From positions 1-64,000 of the forward strand of contig NZ_JADPCJ010000005.1 in assembly GCF_015670795.1 (NCBI RefSeq): DNA of 64,000 nt. The letters are read 5' to 3'. Below, in pieces: positions 1 through 8,026 of this stretch. Every line of letters begins with the position of its first letter. Within the stretch, counting starts at the first letter, position 1. A program made the position numbers and the translations under genes. A model generated the notes under the pieces. It saw only the letters and a list, made by a program, of their open reading frames with translations. It did no database searches and was not told where the DNA came from. Source of the stretch: Collinsella aerofaciens. GTDB lineage: Bacteria > Actinomycetota > Coriobacteriia > Coriobacteriales > Coriobacteriaceae.

Positions 1-38
1 CCCGAAGGCCGCCCGGCTCGCCGGGACGGGGGCTATGT

Positions 39-1160
39 CTATTCCGCGCCCTCCCGGCACATCGCGCCGAGGGCCCACAGCCACCTCACGAGCTCGGCCG
101 CGGTGGCGGCGTTCGCCTTCGCCTGGGGCATGCCCCTGGCGAGCATCTCCTCGCGGCGCCGGAGCAGGCGCTCGGAACCCTTCCTCCCGTGCATCCTCAC
201 CTCGAGGGGGACGCCGCTGCCCTTGGGCATCAGCTTCGGTTGGTGGCTCGCTTGGACGTAGCTCCAGGACCCCTCGACAGCCAACCTCCTGACGAGGGCG
301 TTGCCGGCCCCGCTGATCCCGCCGAGGCGCACGGAGTCCGCGCTCGACCTCTGCTTCGGGGCGAGGCCGAAGTAGGACGTCACCTGCCTGCCGGAGCGGA
401 ACCTCGAGAAGTCGCCGACCTCGGACGCGAAGGCGGCGGCGAGCGCGAACCCGCATCCCTTGATCGACTGGAGCGCCTCGACCTCCGCCGAGAGGGGGCC
501 CGCCGCGACGGCGGCCCTGTACTCGGCGAGGAGGTCGTCGCGCGTCTCGGCGGCCGCCTCGACCTCGCTCCTCAGCGCCGCCAGCGCCCGGATGCCGCCG
601 TCGTCGGCGGGCCGGACCTTGTCGAGCCACCTGAGGAAGTCGTACGTCCAGTACCTCCGGGGGTTTCCGGCCGGCGTCGTGCCGCCGTAGGCGTAGCCAC
701 GGCGGGCCAGGAACGCCAGGAGCCGCTGCTTCGCCGCCGCGAGCCTCGCGGTCGCCGCGTCGTGGGCCCCGGCGAGGTCCCTGAGCCCCTCGATCTCGGG
801 GGACGGCACCCATACCGGGGAGATGTCGTGCGACAGTATCGCCTTGGCCATCCTGGCCGCGTCGTTGCGGTCGTTCTTGGACGAGAAGTCTGCCGCCGAC
901 CTCGGGACCCTGGAGACGGCCGCGACGACGCAGTCGACGCCGAGCCCGGAGAGCTCCCTCTGCGGGGCGAAGCCGAGGTAGCCGCTCTCGTAGGCGGCGA
1001 GCGACGGGCCGGGGAAGCCCGACATCCACTCCGCGACCTCGCCCCAGGGGTTGCCGCGGAACCTCCTCGTCACGGCCTCGCCCGTCTCCGCGTCGAGCGC
1101 GCAGACGGTGGTGGACCTGAGGTGTACGTCCATTCCGAAGGCGGTAGAATATCTAGGCAC
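39..1160 (-). CDS. IS110-family transposase
   Basis: Encodes 373 aa that read as an IS110/IS1111-type DEDD recombinase. The N-terminal RuvC-like half shows GMDVH (Asp about residue 11) and the DRNDA motif near residue 100. The C-terminal half carries the Transposase_20 signature around SIKGCGFALA and SYFGLAP, followed by the Gly/Ser-rich stretch that holds the catalytic serine in the family. The start is a GTG at 1158-1160, chosen because GGGAGG lies about 7 nt upstream. The length is within the usual range for the family and the frame is intact, so the enzyme may be active. The gene points out of the window, with its stop only 38 bp from the left edge, so the left end of the element may lie outside. 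Family assignment is firm; subgroup is not. Confidence 0.9.
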   Translation of the reverse strand: MPRYSTAFGMDVHLRSTTVCALDAETGEAVTRRFRGNPWGEVAEWMSGFPGPSLAAYESGYLGFAPQRELSGLGVDCVVAAVSRVPRSAADFSSKNDRNDAARMAKAILSHDISPVWVPSPEIEGLRDLAGAHDAATARLAAAKQRLLAFLARRGYAYGGTTPAGNPRRYWTYDFLRWLDKVRPADDGGIRALAALRSEVEAAAETRDDLLAEYRAAVAAGPLSAEVEALQSIKGCGFALAAAFASEVGDFSRFRSGRQVTSYFGLAPKQRSSADSVRLGGISGAGNALVRRLAVEGSWSYVQASHQPKLMPKGSGVPLEVRMHGRKGSERLLRRREEMLARGMPQAKANAATAAELVRWLWALGAMCREGAE

Positions 1161-1295
1161 GGGAGCCTCCCAACCTCGTTGCGGCGCGGCTGCGCCTCTG
1201 GCACTTCAACAACATTGTCGCAGCCCCGACCCGCGGTCACGAGCGGGGGCTCCTGTCGTTTCCGTGCCCTCGGATTGGGTCATAGTGTCTGACTT
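1161..1295 (-). other. Noncoding 5' flank of the IS110 element, candidate bridge RNA region
   Basis: This stretch lies immediately upstream of the transposase start, where IS110-group elements encode the bridge RNA that pairs with target and donor DNA. No ORF in it looks real. On the minus strand it can fold: AGCCCC near 1251 pairs with GGGGCT near 1222, and there is a second GC-rich inverted segment near 1180-1196. The right end of the element is not visible, because IS110 elements lack long terminal repeats. The bridge RNA reading is inference from family knowledge and position. Confidence 0.35.
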
Positions 1296-1347
1296 ATGCT
1301 CAACCAGCGACGTTTGCGCGCTTGTCAAGAGATTAGCCGTTGGGAAA

Positions 1348-1370
1348 GTGTCCAAAAATCCCACGCTCGT
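1348..1370 (-). repeat. Single unit of the GAGCGTGGA repeat family
   Basis: Read on the minus strand this is ACGAGCGTGG followed by GATTTTTGGACAC. It matches the direct unit found at 7613, 9014 and 13933. Here the unit stands alone, without the long hairpin. It lies between the IS110 flank and recQ. Confidence 0.6.
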
Positions 1371-1430
1371 TCCTTTTGGATTGCGTTGCCCGTGGCCGGC
1401 AGCCGCGCGGCACCGGTCCGCGTGGCGGCG

Positions 1431-1436
1431 TATAAT
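1431..1436 (+). promoter_or_regulatory. Probable -10 box for recQ
   Basis: A perfect TATAAT lies 31 bp upstream of the recQ ATG. I see no good -35 at 16-18 bp, so the promoter is only partly supported. Confidence 0.45.
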
Positions 1437-1467
1437 CGGCGGCAGATGACTTGGACGTTAGGAAACC

Positions 1468-3450
1468 ATGACCGATAGCATGCAGCAGATGGCGCTCGAC
1501 ACGCTCGGCGCCTATTTTGGCTACACCTCGTTTCGCCCGGGACAGGACCGCATGGTCGATGCGATCCTTGCCGGTCGCGATGCGTTGGGTGTTATGCCCA
1601 CGGGCGCCGGCAAGTCCATTTGCTACCAGGTGCCCGCGCTCATGCTGCCCGGCATCACCTTTGTGGTGAGTCCGCTGCTGTCGCTTATGGAGGACCAGAC
1701 CCGTGCGTTGCTCGCGGCGGGTGCGCGACCCAGCTATCTCAACTCCAGCCTTACCCCGGCCCAGCAAAACACCGTGCTCAAGCGGGCGCGCGAGGGCCGC
1801 TATCAGCTTATGTACGTGGCGCCCGAGCGCTTGCTTGAGCCGCGTTTTTTGGCCTTTGCGCAGGAAGCTGCGGCCGGAGGCGGCATCGGCGTGCCGCTCG
1901 TGGCCATTGACGAGGCCCACTGCGTGAGCCAATGGGGCCAGGATTTCCGCCCCGCCTACCTGCAGATTCGCGAGTTCATCGATTCCCTGCCGCAGCGCCC
2001 TATCGTGGCAGCCTTTACCGCTACGGCGACCGAGCGTGTGCGCGCGGACATTCAGCAAATGCTCGGCCTGCAAAACCCCGCGACGGTGGTAACGGGCTTC
2101 GATCGCAAGAACCTCTACTTTGGTTGCGAGGAGATGGGCGACAAGGCCAAGACCGCCTGGGTGCGCGACTATGTGATTGCGCATTCGGGCGAGAGCGGCA
2201 TCGTGTATTGCTCGACCCGCAAGACGGTCGATGCGCTGGCAGGCGAGCTTGCCGAGGCACTGGGCCCCAGCGGCATTCGCGTGGGTCGCTACCATGCCGG
2301 CATGGGCAACGACGCCCGCCGCCAAAGCCAGCGTGCCTTTATCGACGACGACATTCAGGTGATGGTTGCCACCAACGCCTTTGGCATGGGCATCGACAAG
2401 CCCAACGTGCGCTACGTGATCCACAACAACGTGCCCGAGAGCATCGAGGCATACTACCAAGAGGCGGGCCGCGCCGGCCGTGATGGCGACCCGGCAAGCT
2501 GCCACTTGCTGTGGAACGGTAACGATTTTCGCATGCGCCGCTTTTTAATCGACCGCGGCGATGCCGCCGATGAGGCGCTTGACGACGAGCAGCGCGCGTG
2601 GGCGCTTCAGAATCGATATCGTCTGCTCAGCCAGATGGAGGGCTATTGCAATACCACCGGCTGTCTGCGCGAATATATGTTGCGCTACTTTGGCGACGAG
2701 GCCGCGGCCGAGCATGCTGCCGCGGCTGGTGCGGGCGCCACCGCCACGGACGAGGCCGAGGGCTGCGGCAACTGCAGCAACTGCCTTACGCAGTTCGAGG
2801 TCGAGGACGTCACCGATATGGCCCGCGCCGCTGTGCGCTATGTGGCCACGCGACCCATGCGCTTTGGCAAGTCGCTCATCGCCGACGTGCTCCACGGCGG
2901 CAACACCGAGCGCATTCGCCAGATGCATCTGGACGAGGACCGCGGCTATGGTGAGCTGTCGAGCGAATCGGTCGGGCGTATCAAGGACATCATCGGCCAG
3001 CTGTGCGGCCGCGGTTATCTGGCTACCTCGCAGGGGCAGTACCCGGTCGTGGGGCTGGGCCCGCGTGCCGCCGAGGTCGAGGATGAGGCGTTTGCCTTTA
3101 CCGTTAAGCGTCGTGCGTCCAAGCACAAGGCCTCGGCCCGTGCCCGCCGCGCGGTGGATCTGCTGCGTGAGGAGGCCGAGCTAGATCAGCGCCCGCGCGT
3201 GGGTGACGATGCCGAGCTGTTCGAGCGCCTGCGTGCCCTGCGCAAGGAGATTTCGACCGAGCTGGAGATGGCGCCGTACATGGTCTTCTCTGACAAGGCC
3301 CTGCGCGGCCTGTGCCGCCTACGACCTCAGACACGCGACGAGCTTATCCAGGTCAACGGTATTGGCGAGAAAAAGGCCGATGCCTTTGGCGAGCAGTTTA
3401 TGGCGGCGATTGAAGAGTTTGAGTCCGAGCATGCACGGAATGGAGCATAA
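1468..3450 (+). CDS. recQ: ATP-dependent DNA helicase RecQ
   Basis: This 660-aa superfamily 2 3'-5' helicase acts in recombination and stalled-fork repair. Visible in order are the Walker A motif TGAGKS (residues 45-50), DEAH (148-151), QWGQDFRP just after it, and the motif VI region QEAGRAGRDG. The RecQ zinc-binding region follows at about residues 390-445 (CNTTGC, then CGNCSNC), then a winged-helix RQC region and a C-terminal HRDC domain around NGIGEKKADAFG. It is slightly longer than E. coli RecQ because of an Ala-rich insert inside the zinc region. The start ATG has AGGA about 6 nt upstream. The GntR gene begins 2 bp after the stop, so the two are probably cotranscribed. Confidence 0.96.
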   Translation: MTDSMQQMALDTLGAYFGYTSFRPGQDRMVDAILAGRDALGVMPTGAGKSICYQVPALMLPGITFVVSPLLSLMEDQTRALLAAGARPSYLNSSLTPAQQNTVLKRAREGRYQLMYVAPERLLEPRFLAFAQEAAAGGGIGVPLVAIDEAHCVSQWGQDFRPAYLQIREFIDSLPQRPIVAAFTATATERVRADIQQMLGLQNPATVVTGFDRKNLYFGCEEMGDKAKTAWVRDYVIAHSGESGIVYCSTRKTVDALAGELAEALGPSGIRVGRYHAGMGNDARRQSQRAFIDDDIQVMVATNAFGMGIDKPNVRYVIHNNVPESIEAYYQEAGRAGRDGDPASCHLLWNGNDFRMRRFLIDRGDAADEALDDEQRAWALQNRYRLLSQMEGYCNTTGCLREYMLRYFGDEAAAEHAAAAGAGATATDEAEGCGNCSNCLTQFEVEDVTDMARAAVRYVATRPMRFGKSLIADVLHGGNTERIRQMHLDEDRGYGELSSESVGRIKDIIGQLCGRGYLATSQGQYPVVGLGPRAAEVEDEAFAFTVKRRASKHKASARARRAVDLLREEAELDQRPRVGDDAELFERLRALRKEISTELEMAPYMVFSDKALRGLCRLRPQTRDELIQVNGIGEKKADAFGEQFMAAIEEFESEHARNGA

Positions 3451-3452
3451 CG

Positions 3453-4208
3453 ATGGCATCCGACGATAAAACCGAGCGCACTGAGGTGTCCGCCGTGCCG
3501 CTGTACCAGCAGGTTATGGATGACCTAAAGGGCGAGATCGCGCGTGGCGTGTACGCATCCGGCTCGCGCATTCCTTCCGAGATGGAGCTCGCGAAGTCTT
3601 ATGGCGTGGGGCGCGTCACCGTGCGCCGCGCCATCGAGGAGCTGTCGCGCGCGGGGTATCTCAACCGCCAGCAGGGGAGGGGCACGTTTGTGTGTGCGCC
3701 CAAGCTCAAACGCAAGATTGTCCAGAAGGGTGACGTTCAGAGCTTTTCCGAGGGTTGCGCTGCCAACGACATGGTGGCCGGAGCACGTCTGGTGTCGCGC
3801 ACGGTGGTTGCGGCGACGCGCGAGGACGCGGTGTTTTTTGGGGTGGAACCCGGCTGCGAGCTCATCGTGGTCGAGCGCGTGCGCACGGCAGACGGCGTGC
3901 CCGTCATGCTCGAGAACAACGCCTTTGTGCTGGCCGACCATCCCTATCTGCAGACGCTTACCGACAAGGACCTCACGGACAATTCCATCTTTGCGCTCGT
4001 TGCCGAGCATTCGGGCCGCGCGCCGCTCAAGTCCGACCCCTGTACTGTGGAGATTGCGCTTGCCGATGCTCAGGCGGCCTCGCTGCTGGAGGTGCCGGTC
4101 GGCGAGCCGCTCTTCTATATGGAGGCGTACTTTACCGATGAGGACGAGCGGCCCTTGCTGCTCGGACGCCAAAAGATCGTGGGTTCGCGCTACGTGTTCG
4201 ACATCTAA
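3453..4208 (+). CDS. GntR-family (HutC/UTRA) transcriptional regulator
   Basis: This 251-aa protein has an N-terminal winged helix-turn-helix (about residues 10-80, with the GntR signature SRIPSEMELAKSYGVGRVTV) and a C-terminal UTRA effector domain (about 95-245). UTRA domains bind small metabolites, often phosphosugars or amino-sugar phosphates. It starts 2 bp after recQ and precedes a SIS-domain sugar enzyme, so the likely target is the intergenic region at 4209-4352. The gene order resembles FrlR-FrlB style fructosamine catabolism, but the effector cannot be read from the sequence. UTRA-type GntR is well supported; the specific function is inference. Confidence 0.9.
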   Translation: MASDDKTERTEVSAVPLYQQVMDDLKGEIARGVYASGSRIPSEMELAKSYGVGRVTVRRAIEELSRAGYLNRQQGRGTFVCAPKLKRKIVQKGDVQSFSEGCAANDMVAGARLVSRTVVAATREDAVFFGVEPGCELIVVERVRTADGVPVMLENNAFVLADHPYLQTLTDKDLTDNSIFALVAEHSGRAPLKSDPCTVEIALADAQAASLLEVPVGEPLFYMEAYFTDEDERPLLLGRQKIVGSRYVFDI

Positions 4209-4352
4209 CGTCCACAGATAGAACGATATAGAACAAATTTGGTGAAATGGCTTCACGGGCGTCGTCATGCGTGCTATAAATAGGATAACATAGAACGACC
4301 GCAGGTACGAGCTGCCGTCGTTCAAAAGCGCCACACAAGGAGGAGCATCACC
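4209..4352 (+). promoter_or_regulatory. Promoter, operator-like repeats and leader hairpin of the SIS gene
   Basis: The region holds three ATAGAAC words (near 4218, 4229 and 4290), a -10-like TATAAAT near 4275, and just after it a 12-bp hairpin. The outer arms are GAACGAC (4293-4299) and GTCGTTC (4317-4323); the inner arms are GCAG and CTGC, with one C-C mismatch and a 7-nt loop. The Shine-Dalgarno AAGGAGG lies close to the ATG at 4353. The hairpin sits where an operator or an RNA leader element would act. The preceding UTRA regulator is the natural candidate to bind the repeats. Confidence 0.5.
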
Positions 4353-5321
4353 ATGAACGCACACGATCTGATTCAGGAAATTATCGAGCGCAAGGGCAAG
4401 ATTGAGAACGTCTTTTGGATCGCCTGCGGCGGTTCGATGATCGACCTGATGCCGGCCAACGAGCTGCTCAAGCGCGAGGCAACCACGTTTACCTCGACGG
4501 TCTACACGGCGCGCGAGTTTTGCCTGATGGCCCCCAAGAGCCTTGGCGAGAAGTCGCTCGTCATCGCCTGCAGCCACAGCGGCAACACGCAGGAGGTCGT
4601 CGACGGCTGCGAGATGGCGCTGGCCGCCGGCGCCGAGGTTGTCGCCCTCACCGACTGCGAGGGCTCCAAGATCGATAACGGCAAGTGGACCACCTGGGTC
4701 TATCCGTGGGGCGAAGGCGTGCCGCAGGCCGAGGTGCCGCAGGGCATCGGCGCCCTGATGGCTGCCGAGCTGCTCGACCAGCAAGAGGGTTACGAGGCGC
4801 TTGCCGACATGTACGCTGGCCTCAAGCAGATGGATGCGCTGCTGCCCGCTGCCCGCGAGAAGGTCAACGCTGAGCTGGGCGCCCGTTTTGCCGAGCTCTG
4901 CCAGCAGCATAAGTTCTTCTATATTCTGGGTTCCGGCCCCAACTTTAGCCAGACCTACGCCATGGCCATCTGCTCGCTCATGGAGATGCAGTGGCAGCAC
5001 TGCTGCTATATCCACTCCGGCGAGTATTTCCACGGCCCGTTCGAGGCCACCGAGCCCGGCGTGTTCTACTTTGTGCAGCTTGGATCGGGCGAGTGCCGCC
5101 CCATGGAGGAGCGTGCGCTGGCGTTCCTCAACACGCACACCGATACGGTCATGGTGCTCGATGCACTCGAGTACGGCGTGGGCGAGGTGCCTGCCAGCGT
5201 GCGTTCGTACCTGGAGCCGATCTTCTTCTACAACATGAGCTGCGAGCTGCGTGCCGCTCGCGGCAAGGTATTCGACCACAGCCCCGAGGTTCGTCGCTAC
5301 ATGGGCATCGAGCAGTATTAG
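4353..5321 (+). CDS. SIS-domain phosphosugar isomerase/deglycase (FrlB-like)
   Basis: This 322-aa cytosolic protein has two SIS sugar-phosphate binding domains. The first shows ACGGSMID (about 25-32) and CSHSGNTQE (about 73-81); the second shows GSGPNFSQTYA and the family segment HSGEYFHGPFE. The overall pattern is like fructoselysine-6-phosphate deglycase FrlB and related deglycases, which split Amadori-product phosphates to glucose 6-phosphate and an amine. Glucosamine-6-phosphate isomerase-type enzymes are the main alternative. It sits behind a UTRA regulator and its own promoter, and ends at a strong terminator. No kinase or transporter for an Amadori compound is adjacent, so the substrate is open. 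Confidence 0.8.
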   Translation: MNAHDLIQEIIERKGKIENVFWIACGGSMIDLMPANELLKREATTFTSTVYTAREFCLMAPKSLGEKSLVIACSHSGNTQEVVDGCEMALAAGAEVVALTDCEGSKIDNGKWTTWVYPWGEGVPQAEVPQGIGALMAAELLDQQEGYEALADMYAGLKQMDALLPAAREKVNAELGARFAELCQQHKFFYILGSGPNFSQTYAMAICSLMEMQWQHCCYIHSGEYFHGPFEATEPGVFYFVQLGSGECRPMEERALAFLNTHTDTVMVLDALEYGVGEVPASVRSYLEPIFFYNMSCELRAARGKVFDHSPEVRRYMGIEQY

Positions 5322-5373
5322 GTAACGGGAAAACCATTCACCTTCGATTCGCAAGGGCGCAGCGCGAGTCAAA

Positions 5374-5413
5374 AAAGCGGGCCGTGCCGGGGATTTCCGG
5401 CGCGGCCCGCTTT
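5374..5413. terminator. Bidirectional terminator between the SIS gene and the dehydrogenase
   Basis: A 17-bp near-perfect stem with arms at 5374-5390 and 5397-5413 and a 6-nt loop. It starts with A6 and ends with T3, so it can work for both convergent genes; the A-tract favours the minus-strand direction. Confidence 0.8.
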
Positions 5414-5455
5414 GCATGGCGTCCGTATGAGCGAGGTGTCGCGTCAGTCAGCGGC

Positions 5456-6433
5456 TTACTTGGCGTCGTAGGCCTCGGCATCCCACCAGTCGAGTTGGGC
5501 GATGTTGTCGCGGATGTGCTGGCAGCTCTTGTGGAAGCCCTCGAGCTCGTGCTCGGACAGGTCCAGCGTGTAGACCTCCTCGACGCCCTCGGCACCGATC
5601 ACGCACGGCAGGGAGGTAAAAATACCCTCCTCGCCATACTGGCCGGTCATAAGCGTAGAGGCCGAAAGCACGGCGTGCTCGTTGTGCAGAACAGCAGCGC
5701 AGACGCGCGCGGCGGAGTTGGCGACGGCGTACTCGGTGCACTGCTTGCCCTGGTAGGTCACATAGCCGCCCTTGCGTGCAAGCTCCTCGACCTCCATGTG
5801 GTCGAAGGCGTACTTGTCGGGGTTTTCGGCCTGAAGCTCGTTGAGTCTCTTACCGGCGATGGTCGCGGCCTTAAAGGCTGCCAGTTGGCTAAAGCCATGC
5901 TCGCCGATCATGTAGGCGTCGATGGACTTGGGGCTCACACCGACCTTCTTGGAGATCTCGGTGCGCAGGCGGGCGGAGTCCAGGCCGCAGCCCGAGCCGA
6001 TGATCTTCTTGGGATCGTAGCCGGTCAGGTGCCACAGCTCGGTGCACACGACGTCGCAGGGGTTGGAGATGCTCACGAAGATGCCGTCAAAGCCGGCGTC
6101 GACGATGCGCTTGGCAAAGGTGCGGGCGGCATCGGTGGTAAAGAACAGCTCGCCGTCGCGGTTGCCGGCGGCCAGCGCGACCTTGCCGGCGGCGTTGACG
6201 ATGACGTCGCAGCAGGCCAGCTCCTCGTAGTGGTCGTAGCAGTTGACGATCTTGGTGTTGTACGGGACAAACGAAAGGGAGTCGCACAGGTCCTGGACCT
6301 CGGACGTCACCTTGGCCTCGTTGATATCGCACAGGTACAGCTCATCGGCAATGCCCTGCATGAGCAGGCTGTTGGCGACATGTGCTCCTACGTGGCCCTG
6401 GCCGACCACACCGATCTTACGCGTCTGGTACAT
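5456..6433 (-). CDS. L-lactate dehydrogenase-family 2-hydroxyacid dehydrogenase (HicDH-like)
   Basis: This 325-aa NAD-dependent enzyme interconverts a 2-oxoacid and an L-2-hydroxyacid. The N-terminal Rossmann motif is GQGHVG (residues 11-16), with the NAD-ribose Asp in YLCDINEAK. The catalytic His lies in GEHGFSQ, and substrate-binding Arg candidates are in LDSARLR. The mobile-loop region AAGKVALAAGNRDGE lacks the Gln-Lys-Pro-Gly of true lactate dehydrogenases, and the segment ARKGGYVTYQGK resembles lactobacillal L-2-hydroxyisocaproate dehydrogenase. A branched or aromatic 2-oxoacid is therefore at least as likely a substrate as pyruvate. The start at 6431-6433 has AAAGGA 8 nt upstream; a longer in-frame ORF upstream is not credible. 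Confidence 0.82.
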   Translation of the reverse strand: MYQTRKIGVVGQGHVGAHVANSLLMQGIADELYLCDINEAKVTSEVQDLCDSLSFVPYNTKIVNCYDHYEELACCDVIVNAAGKVALAAGNRDGELFFTTDAARTFAKRIVDAGFDGIFVSISNPCDVVCTELWHLTGYDPKKIIGSGCGLDSARLRTEISKKVGVSPKSIDAYMIGEHGFSQLAAFKAATIAGKRLNELQAENPDKYAFDHMEVEELARKGGYVTYQGKQCTEYAVANSAARVCAAVLHNEHAVLSASTLMTGQYGEEGIFTSLPCVIGAEGVEEVYTLDLSEHELEGFHKSCQHIRDNIAQLDWWDAEAYDAK

Positions 6434-6511
6434 ATACGTATCCTTTCGGCCGAGTTTTTCGCGTCGAACCATTGTAGCTTCCTGCCGCCACTTTGCCAGG
6501 CTAAAGCGCCA

Positions 6512-6540
6512 TAGATTTTTGGGACATGCCTTAATTTCTA
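6512..6540. repeat. Copy of the AGATTTTTGGGACATGCCT repeat
   Basis: TAGATTTTT, GGGACATGCC and TTAATTTCTA form a short imperfect inverted repeat. It shares about 19 nt with the reverse complement of the hairpin at 10754-10792. It lies between the dehydrogenase and metA, which are divergently transcribed. Confidence 0.5.
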
Positions 6541-6644
6541 CTTTTGGAGTGATTTGGGCCGCTGACGGCATCGCTGGGCGATGCACTCGCGCGGATGGGG
6601 CCGGTCGTTGTACCATAGCTGCAACTGACTCGTAAGGAGCATCC

Positions 6645-7571
6645 ATGCCCATTCGCATCCCCGACGCCCTCCCTGCCGCCGCGCAGCTCGAGAGCGAGAA
6701 CATCTTTGTCATGACCGAGTACCGCGCGCTGCACCAGGACATCCGTCCGCTGCGCGTGCTCATCCTCAACCTCATGCCCACCAAGATCGCCACCGAGACG
6801 CAGATCATGCGCAAGCTCTCCAACACGCCGCTGCAGGTGGAGGTGGACCTGCTGCGCACCAAGACGCACGAGGCCACGCACGTGAGCGCCGGCCACCTGG
6901 AGACGTTCTACCGCACATTCGACGACATCCGCGACATTCACTACGACGGCCTGATCATCACGGGCGCGCCGGTGGAGCAGATGCCGTTCGAGGAGGTCGA
7001 CTACTGGCCCGAGCTCTGCCAGATCATGGATTGGTCCACCACGCACGTGCACTCTACGCTGCACATTTGTTGGGGCGCACAGGCCGGCCTGTACCATCAT
7101 TACGGCATCCAGAAGTACGACCTGCCGGCAAAGGCGAGTGGCGTGTTCGAGCATTATCTGGTGAAGCCGCAAAGCCCGCTGGTCCGCGGCTTTGACGACC
7201 GTTTCTATGCCGTGCATTCGCGCAACACCGATGTGCGCCGCGAGGACGTGGAGGCCGAGCCGCAGCTTGAGGTCGTGGCCGTGTCCGACGAGGTGGGCCT
7301 GTACATCGTCAAGTCGACCGACAGCCGCCGCTTCTTTGTCTTTGGCCATCCCGAGTACGATACCGACACGCTGCGTTTGGAGTACGAGCGCGACGTGAAG
7401 CGCGGGCTTAACCCTCAGGTGCCGGCGCATTACTTCCCGAACGACGACCCCACCGCCGAGCCGCGCAACGTCTGGCGCAGTCAGGCTCAGCTGTTCTACA
7501 CCAACTGGCTCAACTACTACGTCTACCAGACCACGCCCTACGACCTGGCCCGCGCCGGCGAGGAGCACTAG
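6645..7571 (+). CDS. metA: Homoserine O-acyltransferase MetA, predicted acetyl-CoA type
   Basis: This 308-aa enzyme acylates homoserine at the first committed step of methionine synthesis. The numbering matches the E. coli protein: the nucleophile Cys142 is in HICWG, and His235 and Glu237 are in FGHPEYD. Residue 111 is Glu, in GAPVEQ. Work on MetA proteins showed that Glu at this position favours acetyl-CoA and Gly favours succinyl-CoA, so this should be a homoserine O-acetyltransferase despite the usual succinyltransferase name. The start has AAGGAG about 7 nt upstream. A TACCATAG promoter-like word lies about 35 bp before the start. It is monocistronic, with a repeat/terminator hairpin 95 bp downstream. 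Confidence 0.93.
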   Translation: MPIRIPDALPAAAQLESENIFVMTEYRALHQDIRPLRVLILNLMPTKIATETQIMRKLSNTPLQVEVDLLRTKTHEATHVSAGHLETFYRTFDDIRDIHYDGLIITGAPVEQMPFEEVDYWPELCQIMDWSTTHVHSTLHICWGAQAGLYHHYGIQKYDLPAKASGVFEHYLVKPQSPLVRGFDDRFYAVHSRNTDVRREDVEAEPQLEVVAVSDEVGLYIVKSTDSRRFFVFGHPEYDTDTLRLEYERDVKRGLNPQVPAHYFPNDDPTAEPRNVWRSQAQLFYTNWLNYYVYQTTPYDLARAGEEH

Positions 7572-7612
7572 GCTGCGGCCGTGGCTGCGACTGTGGCTGT
7601 GCTCACGGCATG

Positions 7613-7729
7613 ACGAGCGTGGATTATCGGACACGCGAACGTGGATTTTCGGACGTTTACAAATCGAGCGTGGATAATCTCCCACTTTTGGCTTGAAACT
7701 AGGCTCAAAACGGAAGATTATCCACGCTC
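7613..7729 (+). repeat. GAGCGTGGA repeat element, copy 1
   Basis: Two direct units (7613-7632 and about 7635-7655) precede a hairpin with perfect 15-bp arms GAGCGTGGATAATCT at 7666-7680 and 7715-7729. The hairpin is followed by a T6 run at 7731-7736, so it could also terminate metA transcription. The same layout of two units and one inverted pair recurs at 9014 and 13933. Confidence 0.75.
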
Positions 7730-7736
7730 ATTTTTT

Positions 7737-8026
7737 AGGCATGTAGATGCCGATGGCTCGGCTAAGAGACGGTGCGTGCAGAGGCAAAGTCGCATTTGGC
7801 GTGGTCTTGAATCTCGACGGGTTTTTCTTTCTGATAATCCGATGGACCAAGGCGCCAAATTATGGAGACGGGGACCTCTCGACAACCACCCTACCTGCAG
7901 ATATAAGTCATCAGCCTAAAACGTCCAAAACCGTCAAGCATTTGGTCAGCGCCTGGACAGCATTTGGTCAGACTTCGCATGAAACCGTCTGGTACGTTTG
8001 CGCCGTTCCAAGAGTTGGGAGGCGAC
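7737..8026 (+). promoter_or_regulatory. Upstream region of the AbiEi-like gene with 22-bp spaced direct repeats
   Basis: No gene is credible in this roughly 290-bp stretch. It holds two perfect copies of AGCATTTGGTCAG at 7937-7949 and 7959-7971. Their starts are 22 bp apart, about two helical turns, as expected for an operator bound by a dimer or tetramer. They lie about 60-90 bp upstream of the ATG at 8027, which has GGGAGG in front of it. Autoregulation by the AbiEi-like product would fit, because AbiEi-type proteins have a winged helix, but this is inference. Confidence 0.45.

Noticed and set aside
189-1292. Long plus-strand frame opposite the IS110 transposase
   Set aside because: It is the shadow of the transposase: composition is Arg/Gly/Pro-rich, with no motif, and the minus frame has the DEDD and Transposase_20 signatures and a ribosome site.
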